Positions 10,311 to 19,085 of a stretch of DNA of 64,000 nucleotides are shown here, piece after piece (positions within the stretch are counted from its first letter, which is position 1; the number at the start of each line of letters is the position of its first letter). The DNA comes from AP-15 sp963818695 (GTDB lineage Bacteria > Pseudomonadota > Alphaproteobacteria > ATCC43930 > CGMCC-115725). Where the stretch lies: NCBI GenBank assembly GCA_963818695.1, contig CAWFTG010000007.1:124001-188000 (forward strand), given 5' to 3'. Both the position numbers and the translations under genes were made by a program. The notes under the pieces are model-generated. The model did not search any database. It was not told the DNA's origin and was given only the letters and a program-made list of their open reading frames with translations.

Positions 10311-10325
10311 CCGTACCGTTGCGTT
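10304..10325. promoter_or_regulatory. Predicted TetR operator (22-bp near-perfect palindrome)
   Basis: The arms AACGCAAC and GTTGCGTT flank a central GTAC, with one mismatched pair between arm and centre. Size, symmetry and GTAC core are typical of TetR-family operators. It covers the -35 box of the promoter feeding the TetR gene, which predicts autorepression. Confidence 0.55.
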
Positions 10326-10462
10326 TCGACAAAGCTGGCCGGTCGGCATGGTGACACACCGGGCGGGCTGTCACACAGGCCCGCCCCCTTACCTCCTCAA
10401 TTGACACTACAACCGCGGGCCCTAGTGGTGCGAACCTGACACTTGATTGGGCCTGCGCCTGC

Positions 10463-10540
10463 CGAGATTGCTTCGCTTCGCTCGCAATGACAGCACAAAT
10501 GGACTTCATTGCGAGGAGCGCGAGCGACGAAGCAATCTCG
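10463..10540. repeat. REP-like inverted repeat (GAGATTGCTTCGC family)
   Basis: CGAGATTGCTTCGC...GCTCGCAATG at 10463-10489 is mirrored by CATTGCGAG...GAAGCAATCTCG at 10507-10540, separated by a short AT-richer loop. This is a well-known dispersed proteobacterial intergenic palindrome. No gene is seen between 10326 and 10587. Confidence 0.75.
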
Positions 10541-10587
10541 GACGTGAGGCGTGTCCCCTTCTTGGATCTACCCCTTGTTCCTGCGGT

Positions 10588-10790
10588 TTACGGCAAGCAC
10601 GATCGCACCGCCACTGCGCCCATCCGGGAACTTCGGACGAGCTCGGCCATGATCGCCCTTCCGGCGGCGAGATGGGCGCGGGCCGACTCGGCGTCTCCCG
10701 CGACCCGGTAAGCTGTCGCCAGCTGGCTGCGTGAGACGGCGACATTGCGCTGCCAGCCGGCGTTGTCGGGGTCGGATTTGGCCAGCCGCT
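10588..10790 (-). pseudogene. Remnant of a TPR-repeat protein (C-terminal fragment)
   Basis: The minus strand reads RLAKSDPDNAGWQRNVAVS followed by QLATAYRVAGDAESARAHL and a stop at 10588. This is the characteristic repeat unit of alphaproteobacterial tetratricopeptide proteins built from 'RLAKSDPDNAGWQRDLAVS' modules. Only about one and a half repeats are left. No start or upstream repeats are readable, and the upstream junction (10791-10830) is out of frame. It is a decayed gene end next to a REP element. Confidence 0.6.
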
Positions 10791-10949
10791 CTCAGCGAGC
10801 GACATCCCAACCGCATATTCTCGTCGGGCCGCTCCGAGATCTCCCCGCTGCGCGGTTCCCAAGCCAGAATCTTCAAAATGACACGCGGACACAGGGCCGG
10901 TTATGTTCACTGCAGCGGCCGTTATGAGGCAATCAAGGGAGGATGCGAT

Positions 10950-12017
10950 ATGAAGAGAGGCTCGCGCGACATCACCGGGGCATTGCCGCGGCGCGCGTTG
11001 ATGCGCGGCGTCACGGCGGGGTCGGTCGCCGCGTATCTCGCGGGTGCGGCCGGGCCCGCGGAGGCGGCGGAGGGCGGACCGTTCCCGCCGCATCCGCGTT
11101 GGAAATTCGTATTCGTCAACCACGTGACGGCAAATCCCTTCTTCGTGCCGTGCCAGTACGGCATCCAGGACGCCTGCGCGCTGCTCGGCTGCGATTATCA
11201 GTGGACCGGCTCCGAAACCTCCGATGTCGCGCAGATGGTCAACGCGATGAACACCGCGATCGCCGGCAAGGCCGACGCGATCGCCGTGTGTCTCGTCGAC
11301 CCGAAGGGGTTCGACCGGCCGGTCGAGAACGCGCTCGCCGCGGGCATCCCGGTGTTCAGCTACAATGCCGATTCGCGCACCAACAAGCGCCTCGCCTATA
11401 TCGGCCAGGATCTGTTCCTGTCGGGGCAGATGATGGGTGAGCGCATCGTCAAGCTGGTCGGCTCCGGCAAGGTGGCGATCTTCATCGCGACGCCCGGTCA
11501 GCTCAACTTGCAGCCGCGCTTCGACGGCGCGATGGACTCGATCAAGAAATCGGGCGCGAATATTCAGGCGACGATGATCGCCACCGCCCCGGCCGCCAAC
11601 GAGTCGCTGTCGAAGATCGACGCCTATTACCTCGGCAACCAGGATGTGAAGGGAATGTTCGGCACCGGCGGCGGCGACACGATGAATTGCGGCCTGATCA
11701 GCCGAAAATACAATCTGCCGTCGAAGGGCGTGCATGCCGGCGGCTACGACATGCTGCCGCGTTCGCTGGAGGCGGTGCACGACGGGTTCCTCGATTTCGT
11801 CATCGACCAGCAGCCCTACCTGCAAGGCTTCTACACGGTCATGGAGATGTTCGCGTGGAAGGTGTCGGGCGGGCTGGTGGGCCCGGCCGACATCAATACC
11901 GGGCTCAAATTCGTCACCAAGGACAGCATCGATCCGTATCTCAACACGAAGACGCGCTACGAGGGCAGCGGAAAGGAGGCGCAGATCGTTCCGCATACCG
12001 GCGCGATCGGCGGTTGA
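10950..12017 (+). CDS. Sugar-type ABC transporter periplasmic binding protein
   Basis: This 355-aa protein begins MKRGSRDITGALPRRALMRG with a twin-arginine-like signal and an AEAAEG cleavage region. The type I periplasmic-binding fold (Peripla_BP_4, ribose/rhizopine class) shows FVNHVTANPFFVPCQYGIQD, ADAIAVCLVDPKGFDRPVE, AAGIPVFSYNAD and GKVAIFIATPGQ. AAGGGAGGA precedes the ATG. It heads a three-gene operon with the permease and ATPase, linked by 4-bp overlaps. The ligand is a sugar or polyol by family; the sequence does not tell which. Confidence 0.88.
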   Translation: MKRGSRDITGALPRRALMRGVTAGSVAAYLAGAAGPAEAAEGGPFPPHPRWKFVFVNHVTANPFFVPCQYGIQDACALLGCDYQWTGSETSDVAQMVNAMNTAIAGKADAIAVCLVDPKGFDRPVENALAAGIPVFSYNADSRTNKRLAYIGQDLFLSGQMMGERIVKLVGSGKVAIFIATPGQLNLQPRFDGAMDSIKKSGANIQATMIATAPAANESLSKIDAYYLGNQDVKGMFGTGGGDTMNCGLISRKYNLPSKGVHAGGYDMLPRSLEAVHDGFLDFVIDQQPYLQGFYTVMEMFAWKVSGGLVGPADINTGLKFVTKDSIDPYLNTKTRYEGSGKEAQIVPHTGAIGG

Positions 12018-13021
12018 GCCTGGTGTCGGGGCAGGCCGCGCAGGCGGCGCCGCCGCGCGGCGGCTTGGCGGGTCGGGCTTATGCCCTGCTGCTGCGGCCG
12101 GAGGCGAGCGTCATCGTCGTCTCGGTGGCGCTCGTCGTTTATTTCGAGATCGCCAACGCCAATTTTGTCACCGCAGCCAACCTGCAGACGCTGTCGCAGT
12201 TCGTCGCCGCGCCGGTCATCATCGCCTGCGGCGAGATCATGCTGCTGATCTGCCGCGAGATCGATTTGTCGGTTGGCCAGGTCTTCGCGCTGGCGCCTTT
12301 CCTGATGGAAAACATTAACGATTTCGGCGCGCCGGAGCCGCTGGCGATCGTCGCGGCGCTGGCGGTGTGCGCGCTGATCGGGCTGACGATCGGGCTCATC
12401 ACGATCGGGCTCAGGGTTCCATCGTTCATCACGACCCTGGGAATGCTGTTCCTGATCACCGGGCTGACCCTGACGATCTCGCGCGGCTATCCCGCGAACA
12501 CGGCGGGCGGGCCGATCCTGACCGGGATCATGGGAGAATGGAGCTATTCCGAAATCCTGTGGGCCCTCGCGATCGTCGCCGTTATGCATGTCGTGCTGCG
12601 CCACACGCGCTGGGGCCTGCACACGATTGCGATCGGCGGCAACATCGTCGCGGCGGCCGAGGCGGGTATCGCGATCAACCGCATCAAGATCGGCAATTTC
12701 GTACTGACCAGCACGTTGGGCGGCCTCACCGGTCTATTGGAGGCGTTTCGCGTCGGCTCGATCGACCCTTTGGCCGGCGGCAGCAACATGATGTTCCTCG
12801 GCGTCGCCTCGGGCGTCATCGGCGGTACGGCGATCGCCGGCGGCGCCGGCACGATTATCGGCGGGCTCGTCGGCGGCATAATGCTCGGTGTGCTGCAGGA
12901 CGGCTTCACGTTGCAGGGCATCAACGCCTTCACGTTCGATATCGTCATCGGCGCCGCGATCCTGATCGCGATGATCGCCAACATCCATCTCGCGCGGCTG
13001 CGCGGCGGCGGCCCCGCATGA
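12014..13021 (+). CDS. Sugar ABC transporter permease (RbsC/FrcC type)
   Basis: This inner-membrane permease of the BPD_transp_2 family has about ten hydrophobic segments. Conserved parts are MLLICREIDLSVGQVFALAP (the family EIDLSVG motif), VPSFITTLGMLFLITG, the ARHTRWGLHTIAIGGN-like loop at RHTRWGLHTIAIGGN, and the Gly-rich end GGAGTIIGGLVGGIMLG. The best start is TTG at 12014, overlapping the stop of the binding protein as TTGA; no ATG fits the homologous N-terminus. About 335 aa. It forms the membrane channel of the importer with the flanking genes. Confidence 0.88.
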   Translation: MSLVSGQAAQAAPPRGGLAGRAYALLLRPEASVIVVSVALVVYFEIANANFVTAANLQTLSQFVAAPVIIACGEIMLLICREIDLSVGQVFALAPFLMENINDFGAPEPLAIVAALAVCALIGLTIGLITIGLRVPSFITTLGMLFLITGLTLTISRGYPANTAGGPILTGIMGEWSYSEILWALAIVAVMHVVLRHTRWGLHTIAIGGNIVAAAEAGIAINRIKIGNFVLTSTLGGLTGLLEAFRVGSIDPLAGGSNMMFLGVASGVIGGTAIAGGAGTIIGGLVGGIMLGVLQDGFTLQGINAFTFDIVIGAAILIAMIANIHLARLRGGGPA

Positions 13022-13797
13022 AGGGCCCAATGGAGCCGATCCGGGCCCAAGCGATCCGCGCCGAGAAGTTGGTGAAGACTTTCGGCAAGATCACCGCGCT
13101 TGCCGGCGTCTCGCTTGAGGTGGCGTGGGGCGAGACACTCGGCATTCTCGGCGACAACGGCGCCGGCAAATCGACCTTAATCAAAATCCTGACCGGCTAC
13201 CACCAGCCGGATTCGGGACAGGTGTTCGTCGACGGAAGACCGGCGGAGCTTGCCTCGGTCGACGGCGCCAGAGCGCTCGGCATCGAATGCGTTTACCAGG
13301 ATTTGGCGCTGGTCAACGGGCTCAGCATCTACCACAACATGTTTCTGAACCGCGAGCTGTTGCGCCGGGGGCCGCTGCGGCTCTTGGACCATCGCGAGAT
13401 GCGTCGGCGCGCCGCCGAGGCACTGGCGGAAATCGGCGTCGATGTGCCTTCGGTCGAGCTCGCGGTCGGCGCGCTCTCGGGTGGGCAGCGCCAGGCGATC
13501 GCGGTGGCGCGCGCGGTCTATTCGAAAGCGCGAATCCTGTTGCTCGACGAGCCGCTCGCGGCGATGGGCGCGCGCGAGGCTCGGCTGATCATTGAGCTGA
13601 TCGAGCGGCTGCGCGCGCGCGGCGACATCGCCATCGTCATGATCGCCCATAACTACGCGCAGACCCTGGAGATCTGCGACCGCGTGGTGCTCATGCAGCA
13701 CGGCGAAATCACCTTTGAGAGCGAGGCCGGGGTGACCTCGGCCGAAGAGCTCTTGGAGATCGTCCGCCGCGAATACCGCGCCGTCCGCGCCGGGTGA
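13018..13797 (+). CDS. Sugar ABC transporter ATP-binding protein (single domain)
   Basis: This 259-aa cytoplasmic ATPase has Walker A GDNGAGKS at about 43, Q-loop CVYQDLALV, signature LSGGQRQAIAVARAV, Walker B ILLLDEPLAAMG and switch His in MIAHNY. It starts at ATG 13018 overlapping the permease stop as ATGA. One ABC domain with a permease and a type I binding protein is the fructose (FrcA)-like arrangement, unlike the two-domain RbsA. The 3' neighbour is an acyl-CoA dehydrogenase 56 bp away. Confidence 0.9.
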   Translation: MKGPMEPIRAQAIRAEKLVKTFGKITALAGVSLEVAWGETLGILGDNGAGKSTLIKILTGYHQPDSGQVFVDGRPAELASVDGARALGIECVYQDLALVNGLSIYHNMFLNRELLRRGPLRLLDHREMRRRAAEALAEIGVDVPSVELAVGALSGGQRQAIAVARAVYSKARILLLDEPLAAMGAREARLIIELIERLRARGDIAIVMIAHNYAQTLEICDRVVLMQHGEITFESEAGVTSAEELLEIVRREYRAVRAG

Positions 13798-13852
13798 ATT
13801 CGCCGCCGCTCTGCGCTATTTTTGCGGCGAGATCGGCGGAAAGGAGCACCCA

Positions 13853-15031
13853 ATGACCGACACGGCGACGATGGTGGCCCTTGGTGAGGATTATCCAGAA
13901 CTGCGCGAGTCGGTGCGCAAGATCTGCGAGCGCTACCCCGGCGCCTATTGGCGCAAGCTCGAAACCGAACAGGCCTATCCCACCGAGTTCATTGCCGAAT
14001 TGACGCAGGGAGGGTTTCTGGCGTCGCTGATCCCCGAGGAATACGGCGGCTCGGGGTTGCCGTTGCGCGCCGCGGCGGTGATCCTCGAAGAGATCAACGC
14101 CTCGGGCTGTACCGCCAGCCAAGGCCACGCACAGATGTATATCATGGGTACCGTGTTGCGGCACGGCAGCGAGGAGCAGAAGCAGCGCTATTTGCCGAAA
14201 ATCGCGTCGGGCGAATTACGATTGCAGGCGTTCGGAGTGACCGAGCCGACCACCGGCTCCGACACGACGAAGCTCAAGACCCGGGCGGTGCGGCAAGGCA
14301 ACCACTACGTCATCAATGGGCAGAAGGTGTGGACCTCGCGCGCCCGCCATTCCGACCTGATGCTGCTCTTGGCGCGCACGACCCCGGTCGACGAGGTCAA
14401 GCGGCGCACCGACGGCCTCTCGGTGTTTCTCGTCAATCTGCGCGAGAACCTCGGGCACGGCGTCGAGATCCGTCCGATCGAGGCGATGATCAACCACAAC
14501 ACCACCGAGGTATTTTTCGATAACCTGGAAGTGCCGCCCGACAATTTGATCGGCGAGGAGGGAAATGGCTTCCGCTACATCCTCGACGGCATGAATGCCG
14601 AGCGCATCCTCGTTGCGCAGGAATGCATCGGCGACGGCCGCTGGCTGTTGCAGAAAGGTATCGATTACGCCAAGGAGCGGATCGTCTTCGACCGGCCCAT
14701 CGGCCAAAACCAGGGGGTGCAGTTCCCGCTCGCCCGCGCCTATGCCGAGCTCGAAGCGGCTGATATGATCTGCCGCCGCGCCGCTGCTCTGTTCGACGAC
14801 GGCAAGGAATGCGGGGCCGACGCTAACATGGCGAAACTGCTCGCGTCGGAAGCCACCTGGCACGCCGCGGAGGCGACCTTCGCCACTTTCGGCGGCTTTG
14901 CGTTCGCCAAGGAATACGACATCGAGCGCAAATGGCGCGAAGCCCGCCTCTACCAGACCGCGCCGATATCGACCAATATGGTGCTCGCCTATCTCGGCCA
15001 GCACGTTCTGGGGATGCCTCGGTCCTATTGA
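13853..15031 (+). CDS. Acyl-CoA dehydrogenase
   Basis: This 392-aa flavoenzyme oxidises an acyl-CoA at C2-C3 and passes electrons to ETF. The three-domain family pattern is complete: FLASLIPEEYGGSG in the helical N-domain, LQAFGVTEPTTGSDTTKL and YVINGQKVWTSRA (FAD-binding beta domain), then RILVAQECIGDGRWLL, FDRPIGQNQGVQFPLA and WREARLYQTAPISTNM at the end. AAGGAGCACCCA precedes the ATG. It follows the sugar importer closely and may be co-transcribed, but a functional link is unproven. Confidence 0.9.
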   Translation: MTDTATMVALGEDYPELRESVRKICERYPGAYWRKLETEQAYPTEFIAELTQGGFLASLIPEEYGGSGLPLRAAAVILEEINASGCTASQGHAQMYIMGTVLRHGSEEQKQRYLPKIASGELRLQAFGVTEPTTGSDTTKLKTRAVRQGNHYVINGQKVWTSRARHSDLMLLLARTTPVDEVKRRTDGLSVFLVNLRENLGHGVEIRPIEAMINHNTTEVFFDNLEVPPDNLIGEEGNGFRYILDGMNAERILVAQECIGDGRWLLQKGIDYAKERIVFDRPIGQNQGVQFPLARAYAELEAADMICRRAAALFDDGKECGADANMAKLLASEATWHAAEATFATFGGFAFAKEYDIERKWREARLYQTAPISTNMVLAYLGQHVLGMPRSY

Positions 15032-15087
15032 GCTCAAGAGGTGAGCACGCACTCCGGCGACAGGACTACTAAGCCCAGAGGGCAGCG

Positions 15088-15951
15088 ATGAGGACGGCCA
15101 ACAACATGGGTCTTGTTGCCCTCATTTTACTCGCGATGTTTGTTGATGCTCGAGCATCTGCCGCGCCTATCGCACCGGGGGATGGACAACAGTCGGTCCA
15201 TCTGCCGGGTCTCGACTTGACAGTGTTCACGTATCGGCCTGGCTGCCCTGATCGCGGGTTTCTTCTGGTTTTTCACGGTATAAATCGCGATGCTGATAAA
15301 TACCGCGACCATGCGCGCAGCCTTGGCGACCGCTTATGCGCGATTGTAGTCGCACCATTGTTCGATGCGGTTCGCTTCCCTTCGTGGCGGTATCAGCGCG
15401 GTGGCATCGTCTACCAAGGAGCGGTTCAAAATTCGCACGACTGGACGGCCAGGTTCGTTCTTGATCTCGTCGCCTGGGTTCGCGAGCAGGAGGGTCGAAT
15501 GCTCCCATACTCGATGATTGGCCATTCCGCTGGCGGCCAGTTCCTCAATCGGGTGGCTGCCTTTACGCCCACCGACGCGATGCGCATCGTCATTGTCAAT
15601 CCGTCAACGTACGTGTTTGCGAGCCTTCAGATCAGCGCAGCTTTCGGGTTCGGCGGCATTTATCAGTCCGGCAACGGCGAGCCTCAGCTTCGCCGCTATT
15701 TGAGCGTGCCAATGACCATCTTCCTCGGAACAGAAGACGTCGGCGATAAGGATCGCAACGACAGCCCTGAGGCGCGTGCGCAGGGTGAGACGCGGTACGA
15801 GCGCGGATTGAACGCTTTCCGTAATGCGAAGATACTGGCGCAATCCCGCAACTGGGCTTTCAACTGGCGGCTTGTCGAAGTACCGGGTGTCGGCCACAAC
15901 GCTGCAAAGATGTTTTCGTCGACAGAGGCACTCGACGCCATTTCGCCTTGA
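15088..15951 (+). CDS. Secreted alpha/beta hydrolase (PHB-depolymerase/feruloyl-esterase-like)
   Basis: This 287-aa protein has a signal peptide (MGLVALILLAMFVDARASA). The alpha/beta hydrolase core follows: FLLVFHGINRDADKYRDHA, nucleophile elbow MIGHSAGGQFLNRVA, an Asp-rich turn (FLGTEDVGDKD) and the catalytic His in VPGVGHNAAKMF. This is the Ser-Asp-His order. Its DNA is visibly less GC-rich than the flanking genes, with more A/T third bases, which suggests recent acquisition. The substrate could be a polymer or ester outside the cytoplasm. Confidence 0.8.
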   Translation: MRTANNMGLVALILLAMFVDARASAAPIAPGDGQQSVHLPGLDLTVFTYRPGCPDRGFLLVFHGINRDADKYRDHARSLGDRLCAIVVAPLFDAVRFPSWRYQRGGIVYQGAVQNSHDWTARFVLDLVAWVREQEGRMLPYSMIGHSAGGQFLNRVAAFTPTDAMRIVIVNPSTYVFASLQISAAFGFGGIYQSGNGEPQLRRYLSVPMTIFLGTEDVGDKDRNDSPEARAQGETRYERGLNAFRNAKILAQSRNWAFNWRLVEVPGVGHNAAKMFSSTEALDAISP

Positions 15952-16316
15952 CTGCGCGTCATATGGCGAATGTCGCTCTCATGAAGACGACGGCAAGTAG
16001 TGCGGCACCGGTGCCAATACGCGGAGCTACTGGCGTCCAAGGCGAATCGCGCAGGCCGATGATGCAGACTTATGGCGGCTTGCCCTGCGTCGAGGAATAC
16101 CACATCGAGCCAAGTTGTACTAGCGCCGCTTCCGATCAGGTTGCCAACCGATTTAAATTGCCATTGCTTCGTCGAGCAGGGCGCGCCACGCAATGACAGC
16201 ACCAATTTGATCAAAATCTGCTCGCTAACGTGAGACTGGGTTTCCGCGGATGACGCGATCGGTGCTGTTCGTGTAACATCCGCGTCCGGAGGACGGCCGA
16301 CAGAAAGGAGGGCACA
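15952..16316. other. Gene-free stretch
   Basis: I see no supported gene, repeat or structured RNA here. A short open frame from a TTG overlapping the hydrolase stop has no ribosome site and no recognisable motif. Base composition stays lower in GC, like the preceding hydrolase. The last bases hold the ribosome site of the next gene. Confidence 0.5.
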
Positions 16317-16649
16317 ATGCTGGCGATGTGGGTCAAGGTCCGGGTGAAGCCTGACGCGCGCGAGCGTTTCCTCAAGGCGATCGAGGTGGATGCCCTCGGC
16401 TCCGAGCGAGACGAGGCGGGCTGCATGCGCTTCAACGTCCTTCAGGACGCGCAGGACCAGAACGTCTATTATTTCTACGAGGTCTACCGGGACGAGGCGG
16501 CGCTGGAGGCGCATCGGGCGGCGCCCCATTACGCGGTGTGGCGCGCGGCCGCGGACACCTTGGACGGCGCGCCCGAGGCGACGCGCTGCCAGACCGTTTT
16601 CCCCGGTGCAGCCGGGTATTGGGAGCGAAAAGGCTCGTTGCCCGGGTAA
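16317..16649 (+). CDS. Antibiotic biosynthesis monooxygenase (ABM)-domain protein
   Basis: This 110-aa dimeric alpha+beta barrel protein of the ABM/LsrG-like family starts MLAMWVKVRVKPDARERFL and carries ERDEAGCMRFNVLQD, YYFYEVYRDEAALEAH and APHYAVW, all family positions. GAAAGGAGGGCACA precedes the ATG. Such proteins are cofactor-free monooxygenases or isomerases of quinones and small carbonyls. The gene lies 44 bp before a binding-protein gene. The substrate is unknown. Confidence 0.85.
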   Translation: MLAMWVKVRVKPDARERFLKAIEVDALGSERDEAGCMRFNVLQDAQDQNVYYFYEVYRDEAALEAHRAAPHYAVWRAAADTLDGAPEATRCQTVFPGAAGYWERKGSLPG

Positions 16650-16692
16650 GGGCCTTGGGCCGGCATCGGCGACAGCCGATGGTCTGCTGAAT

Positions 16693-17748
16693 GTGCAACG
16701 CCGTAAGCTAATCCAGACCCCGGCGGCTGTTGCGGTCCTCGGACCAGCGGCAACGGCAGCCGCAAGCACCTCGGCGCGCGTCGAACCGGTCACCGCATGC
16801 CGCGATGCGGTCCTCTGGAAGACAATGGTCCCCACCCTCCCGGGGGCTCCGGCGCTCAATGGCCACACCGACACGGTGCCGGACGTCGTTGGCCAACTCG
16901 GCTCGCCGATCAGCCTCGCCATCTTTACCGAGGGTAATCACTTCCCGGTTCTGCTCGGCGGCGAGGTCATCGGGCCGTTCCGCATCTGGGCGAAGTCGCA
17001 GCCGCAATATGCGCCTCTCGGCCTCGACAACATCGTGATTGTCACGCTGCCGCAGCCGATGATCGTCGGTATGCTCCTCGAAGCCGGCATATCGTTCGGC
17101 AACCTGACCCTCGAAGTGAGCCGGGCAAGCGGGTTTTATCCGGACCTCGTCATGGGAGGCGCCGCGCCGCTGGAGCGGCTGCGCAACGCCTCCATCGTGG
17201 AGGCGGAGGCGCGCATCTTTGCGCGGAACCGCGGGCTCTCATTACTAGTCGCGGCCGGCAATCCGTTCGGCCTTCGAGGTGTCGAAGATCTTGCCCGTTC
17301 CGGCATTCGCGTGGTCATGGCAAGCGAAAACGAGCCGGGCGCACGCCGTCAGTACATCGACGCACTGAACGCCTTGGTCGGCGAAGAGGCGGCAATGTCG
17401 ATCCTCGCACGCGAGACGGTTACCTTTCCGGGCCGTCTGGGGATCCAGCACCGCGATGTGCTCCAGGCGATCACCAGCCGCTGTGCCGATGTCGGGATCA
17501 TTTTTCATCATCTTGCACGCTATTTTGCGGCGGCCTACCCGCAGCTCTGTCAAATGGTCACCGTGAGCGAGGCTGAAAAATTCTCGTCGACGATCGCAAT
17601 GGCGTCGGCGGTGGATCCGTTGCGCGGACAAGCGGCCAAAGCCTTTTCGGATTTCTTTTTCAGCATCGCTCGCGAGGTCTATCCGCGATATGGTTTCGCG
17701 AGCATCGGCAAGGCCGAGTTCGGGCAGACGATCCGCCTCGAGAAATAA
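16693..17748 (+). CDS. Periplasmic substrate-binding protein (ModA/SBP_bac_11-like), orphan
   Basis: The likely GTG start at 16693 gives VQRRKLIQTPAAVAVLGPAA, a Tat-like signal, and a 351-aa protein. The body has the type II binding fold: LAIFTEGNHFPVLLGG, FYPDLVMGGAAPLERL, LLVAAGNPFGLRGVEDLA, VVMASENEPGARRQYIDAL, CADVGIIFHHLARYF and a final YGFASIGKAEFGQ. The arrangement resembles molybdate/sulfate-type and other anion- or metal-binding proteins. No permease or ATPase lies beside it, so the partner transporter is elsewhere or it has a sensory role. Confidence 0.75.
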   Translation: MQRRKLIQTPAAVAVLGPAATAAASTSARVEPVTACRDAVLWKTMVPTLPGAPALNGHTDTVPDVVGQLGSPISLAIFTEGNHFPVLLGGEVIGPFRIWAKSQPQYAPLGLDNIVIVTLPQPMIVGMLLEAGISFGNLTLEVSRASGFYPDLVMGGAAPLERLRNASIVEAEARIFARNRGLSLLVAAGNPFGLRGVEDLARSGIRVVMASENEPGARRQYIDALNALVGEEAAMSILARETVTFPGRLGIQHRDVLQAITSRCADVGIIFHHLARYFAAAYPQLCQMVTVSEAEKFSSTIAMASAVDPLRGQAAKAFSDFFFSIAREVYPRYGFASIGKAEFGQTIRLEK

Positions 17749-17760
17749 CAGACGGGCGCG

Positions 17761-19085
17761 ATGGCGGCGGTTTCGCAGGTAAGACACAAACCCCAGGGCG
17801 CGTTCGGGCTGCTCGTCTCGCGGCGCTTTGGCCCGCTGTTCGCGACGCAGTTCCTGTCGGCGTTCAACGACAATGCATTGCGCAACGCGCTGGTGCTGAT
17901 GATCGCCTACCGGGCCGATGCGGCCGGCGCAATTCTCGGCGCAAATCATGATCCCGCTCGCCGCCGGGCTCTTCATGCTGCCGTTTTTCCTGTGCTCGGC
18001 GACCGCCGGCCAGATCGCCGACGAGTCGGACAAGTCGTCGGCTGATCCGCCTGATCAAGCTGGTCGAGATCCCGGTGATGCTGGCGGCCGCCGGCGGGGT
18101 CCTCGCCGGCAGCGCGACGGTGCTGCTGGCGCTGCTCTTCACGATGGGGATCGTCGCCGCGTTCTTTGGCCCGCTCAAATATGCGATACTGCCGGATCTG
18201 CTCGCCGCCGAAGAGCTGCTGCTCGGCAATGCGCTGGTCGAGGCCGGGACCTTTATCGCGATCCTCCTCGGCACGATTGCCGGCATGGTGATCGCCACCC
18301 GGCATGGGTCGGCGGCTGTCGCGGTGCTGATCGTCGCAGTGGCGCTCGCCGCCTGGGCGGCCAGCCGGAAAATCCCGCCCACGACACCTGCGGCGCGCCG
18401 TGGCGCGGCGCGCTGGAACCTGTTCGGCGCGACGGCTCGGGTGATCCGGCAGGCTGCGCAGGAACCTGGGCCGTTCCGCTCGATGCTCGGCATCTCATGG
18501 TTCTGGCTGGCCGGGGCGATTTATCTGTCGCAGTTCCCGGCCTATGTCCGCTTCATTCTCGGAGCGGAAGAAATCGTCGTGACCTTGTTTCTGACGTTGT
18601 TTTCCGTCGGGATCGCGTTTGGTTCGCTGTTGTGCAATCGCCTCCTCGCCGGGAGGCTCAGCGCAAGCTGCGTCCCCTGGGGAGCACTCGGGATCGGGCT
18701 GTTTTCGATCGATCTGTGGCTCGCCAGCCCGCCGCCGGCGGGAACCGGGGAGCTCACAACCCTTGGGGCATTTCTCGGCGACCCGCTGCATTGGCGAATT
18801 CTTGCCGACCTCTTCGGCATCGCCGCCTCGGGCGGGGTTTTTGTCGTGCCGCTCTATGCGCTGCTGCAGGCGATGACCGAACGCGAGCACCGCGCCCGGG
18901 CGATCGCGGCGAACAATATCGTCAATGCCGCTGCGATGGTGATCTCATCGGCCGTGACGATGGCGCTGATCGCAATTGGCGTCAGCATCCCCGGGCTGTT
19001 TTTGCTGACCGGAACCGCGACGCTCGCTGTCGCGGCGCAGTTTTGGCACATGCTGCCCCGGCTCTCCGTAGCCCAGTCTACTTGA
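17761..19085 (+). pseudogene. LplT/Aas-type MFS transporter, frame-disrupted twice
   Basis: The protein starts in one frame (FGLLVSRRFGPLFATQFLSA, then FNDNALRNALVLMI), continues in a second (MIPLAAGLFMLPFFLCSATA, then GQIADESDKS) and finishes in a third (LIRLIKLVEIPVMLAA to the stop at 19085). Breaks are near 17940 and 18035. FNDN and FLCSATAGQIAD are signatures of lysophospholipid transporters of the LplT/Aas family. Removing two bases gives about 440 aa with twelve membrane segments, a normal size. It would flip lysophospholipids across the inner membrane. Its end overlaps the convergent DUF218 gene. Confidence 0.8.

Noticed and set aside
15948..16196. 82-codon open frame after the secreted hydrolase
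   Set aside because: No ribosome site, no recognisable motif and composition like the surrounding non-coding DNA.
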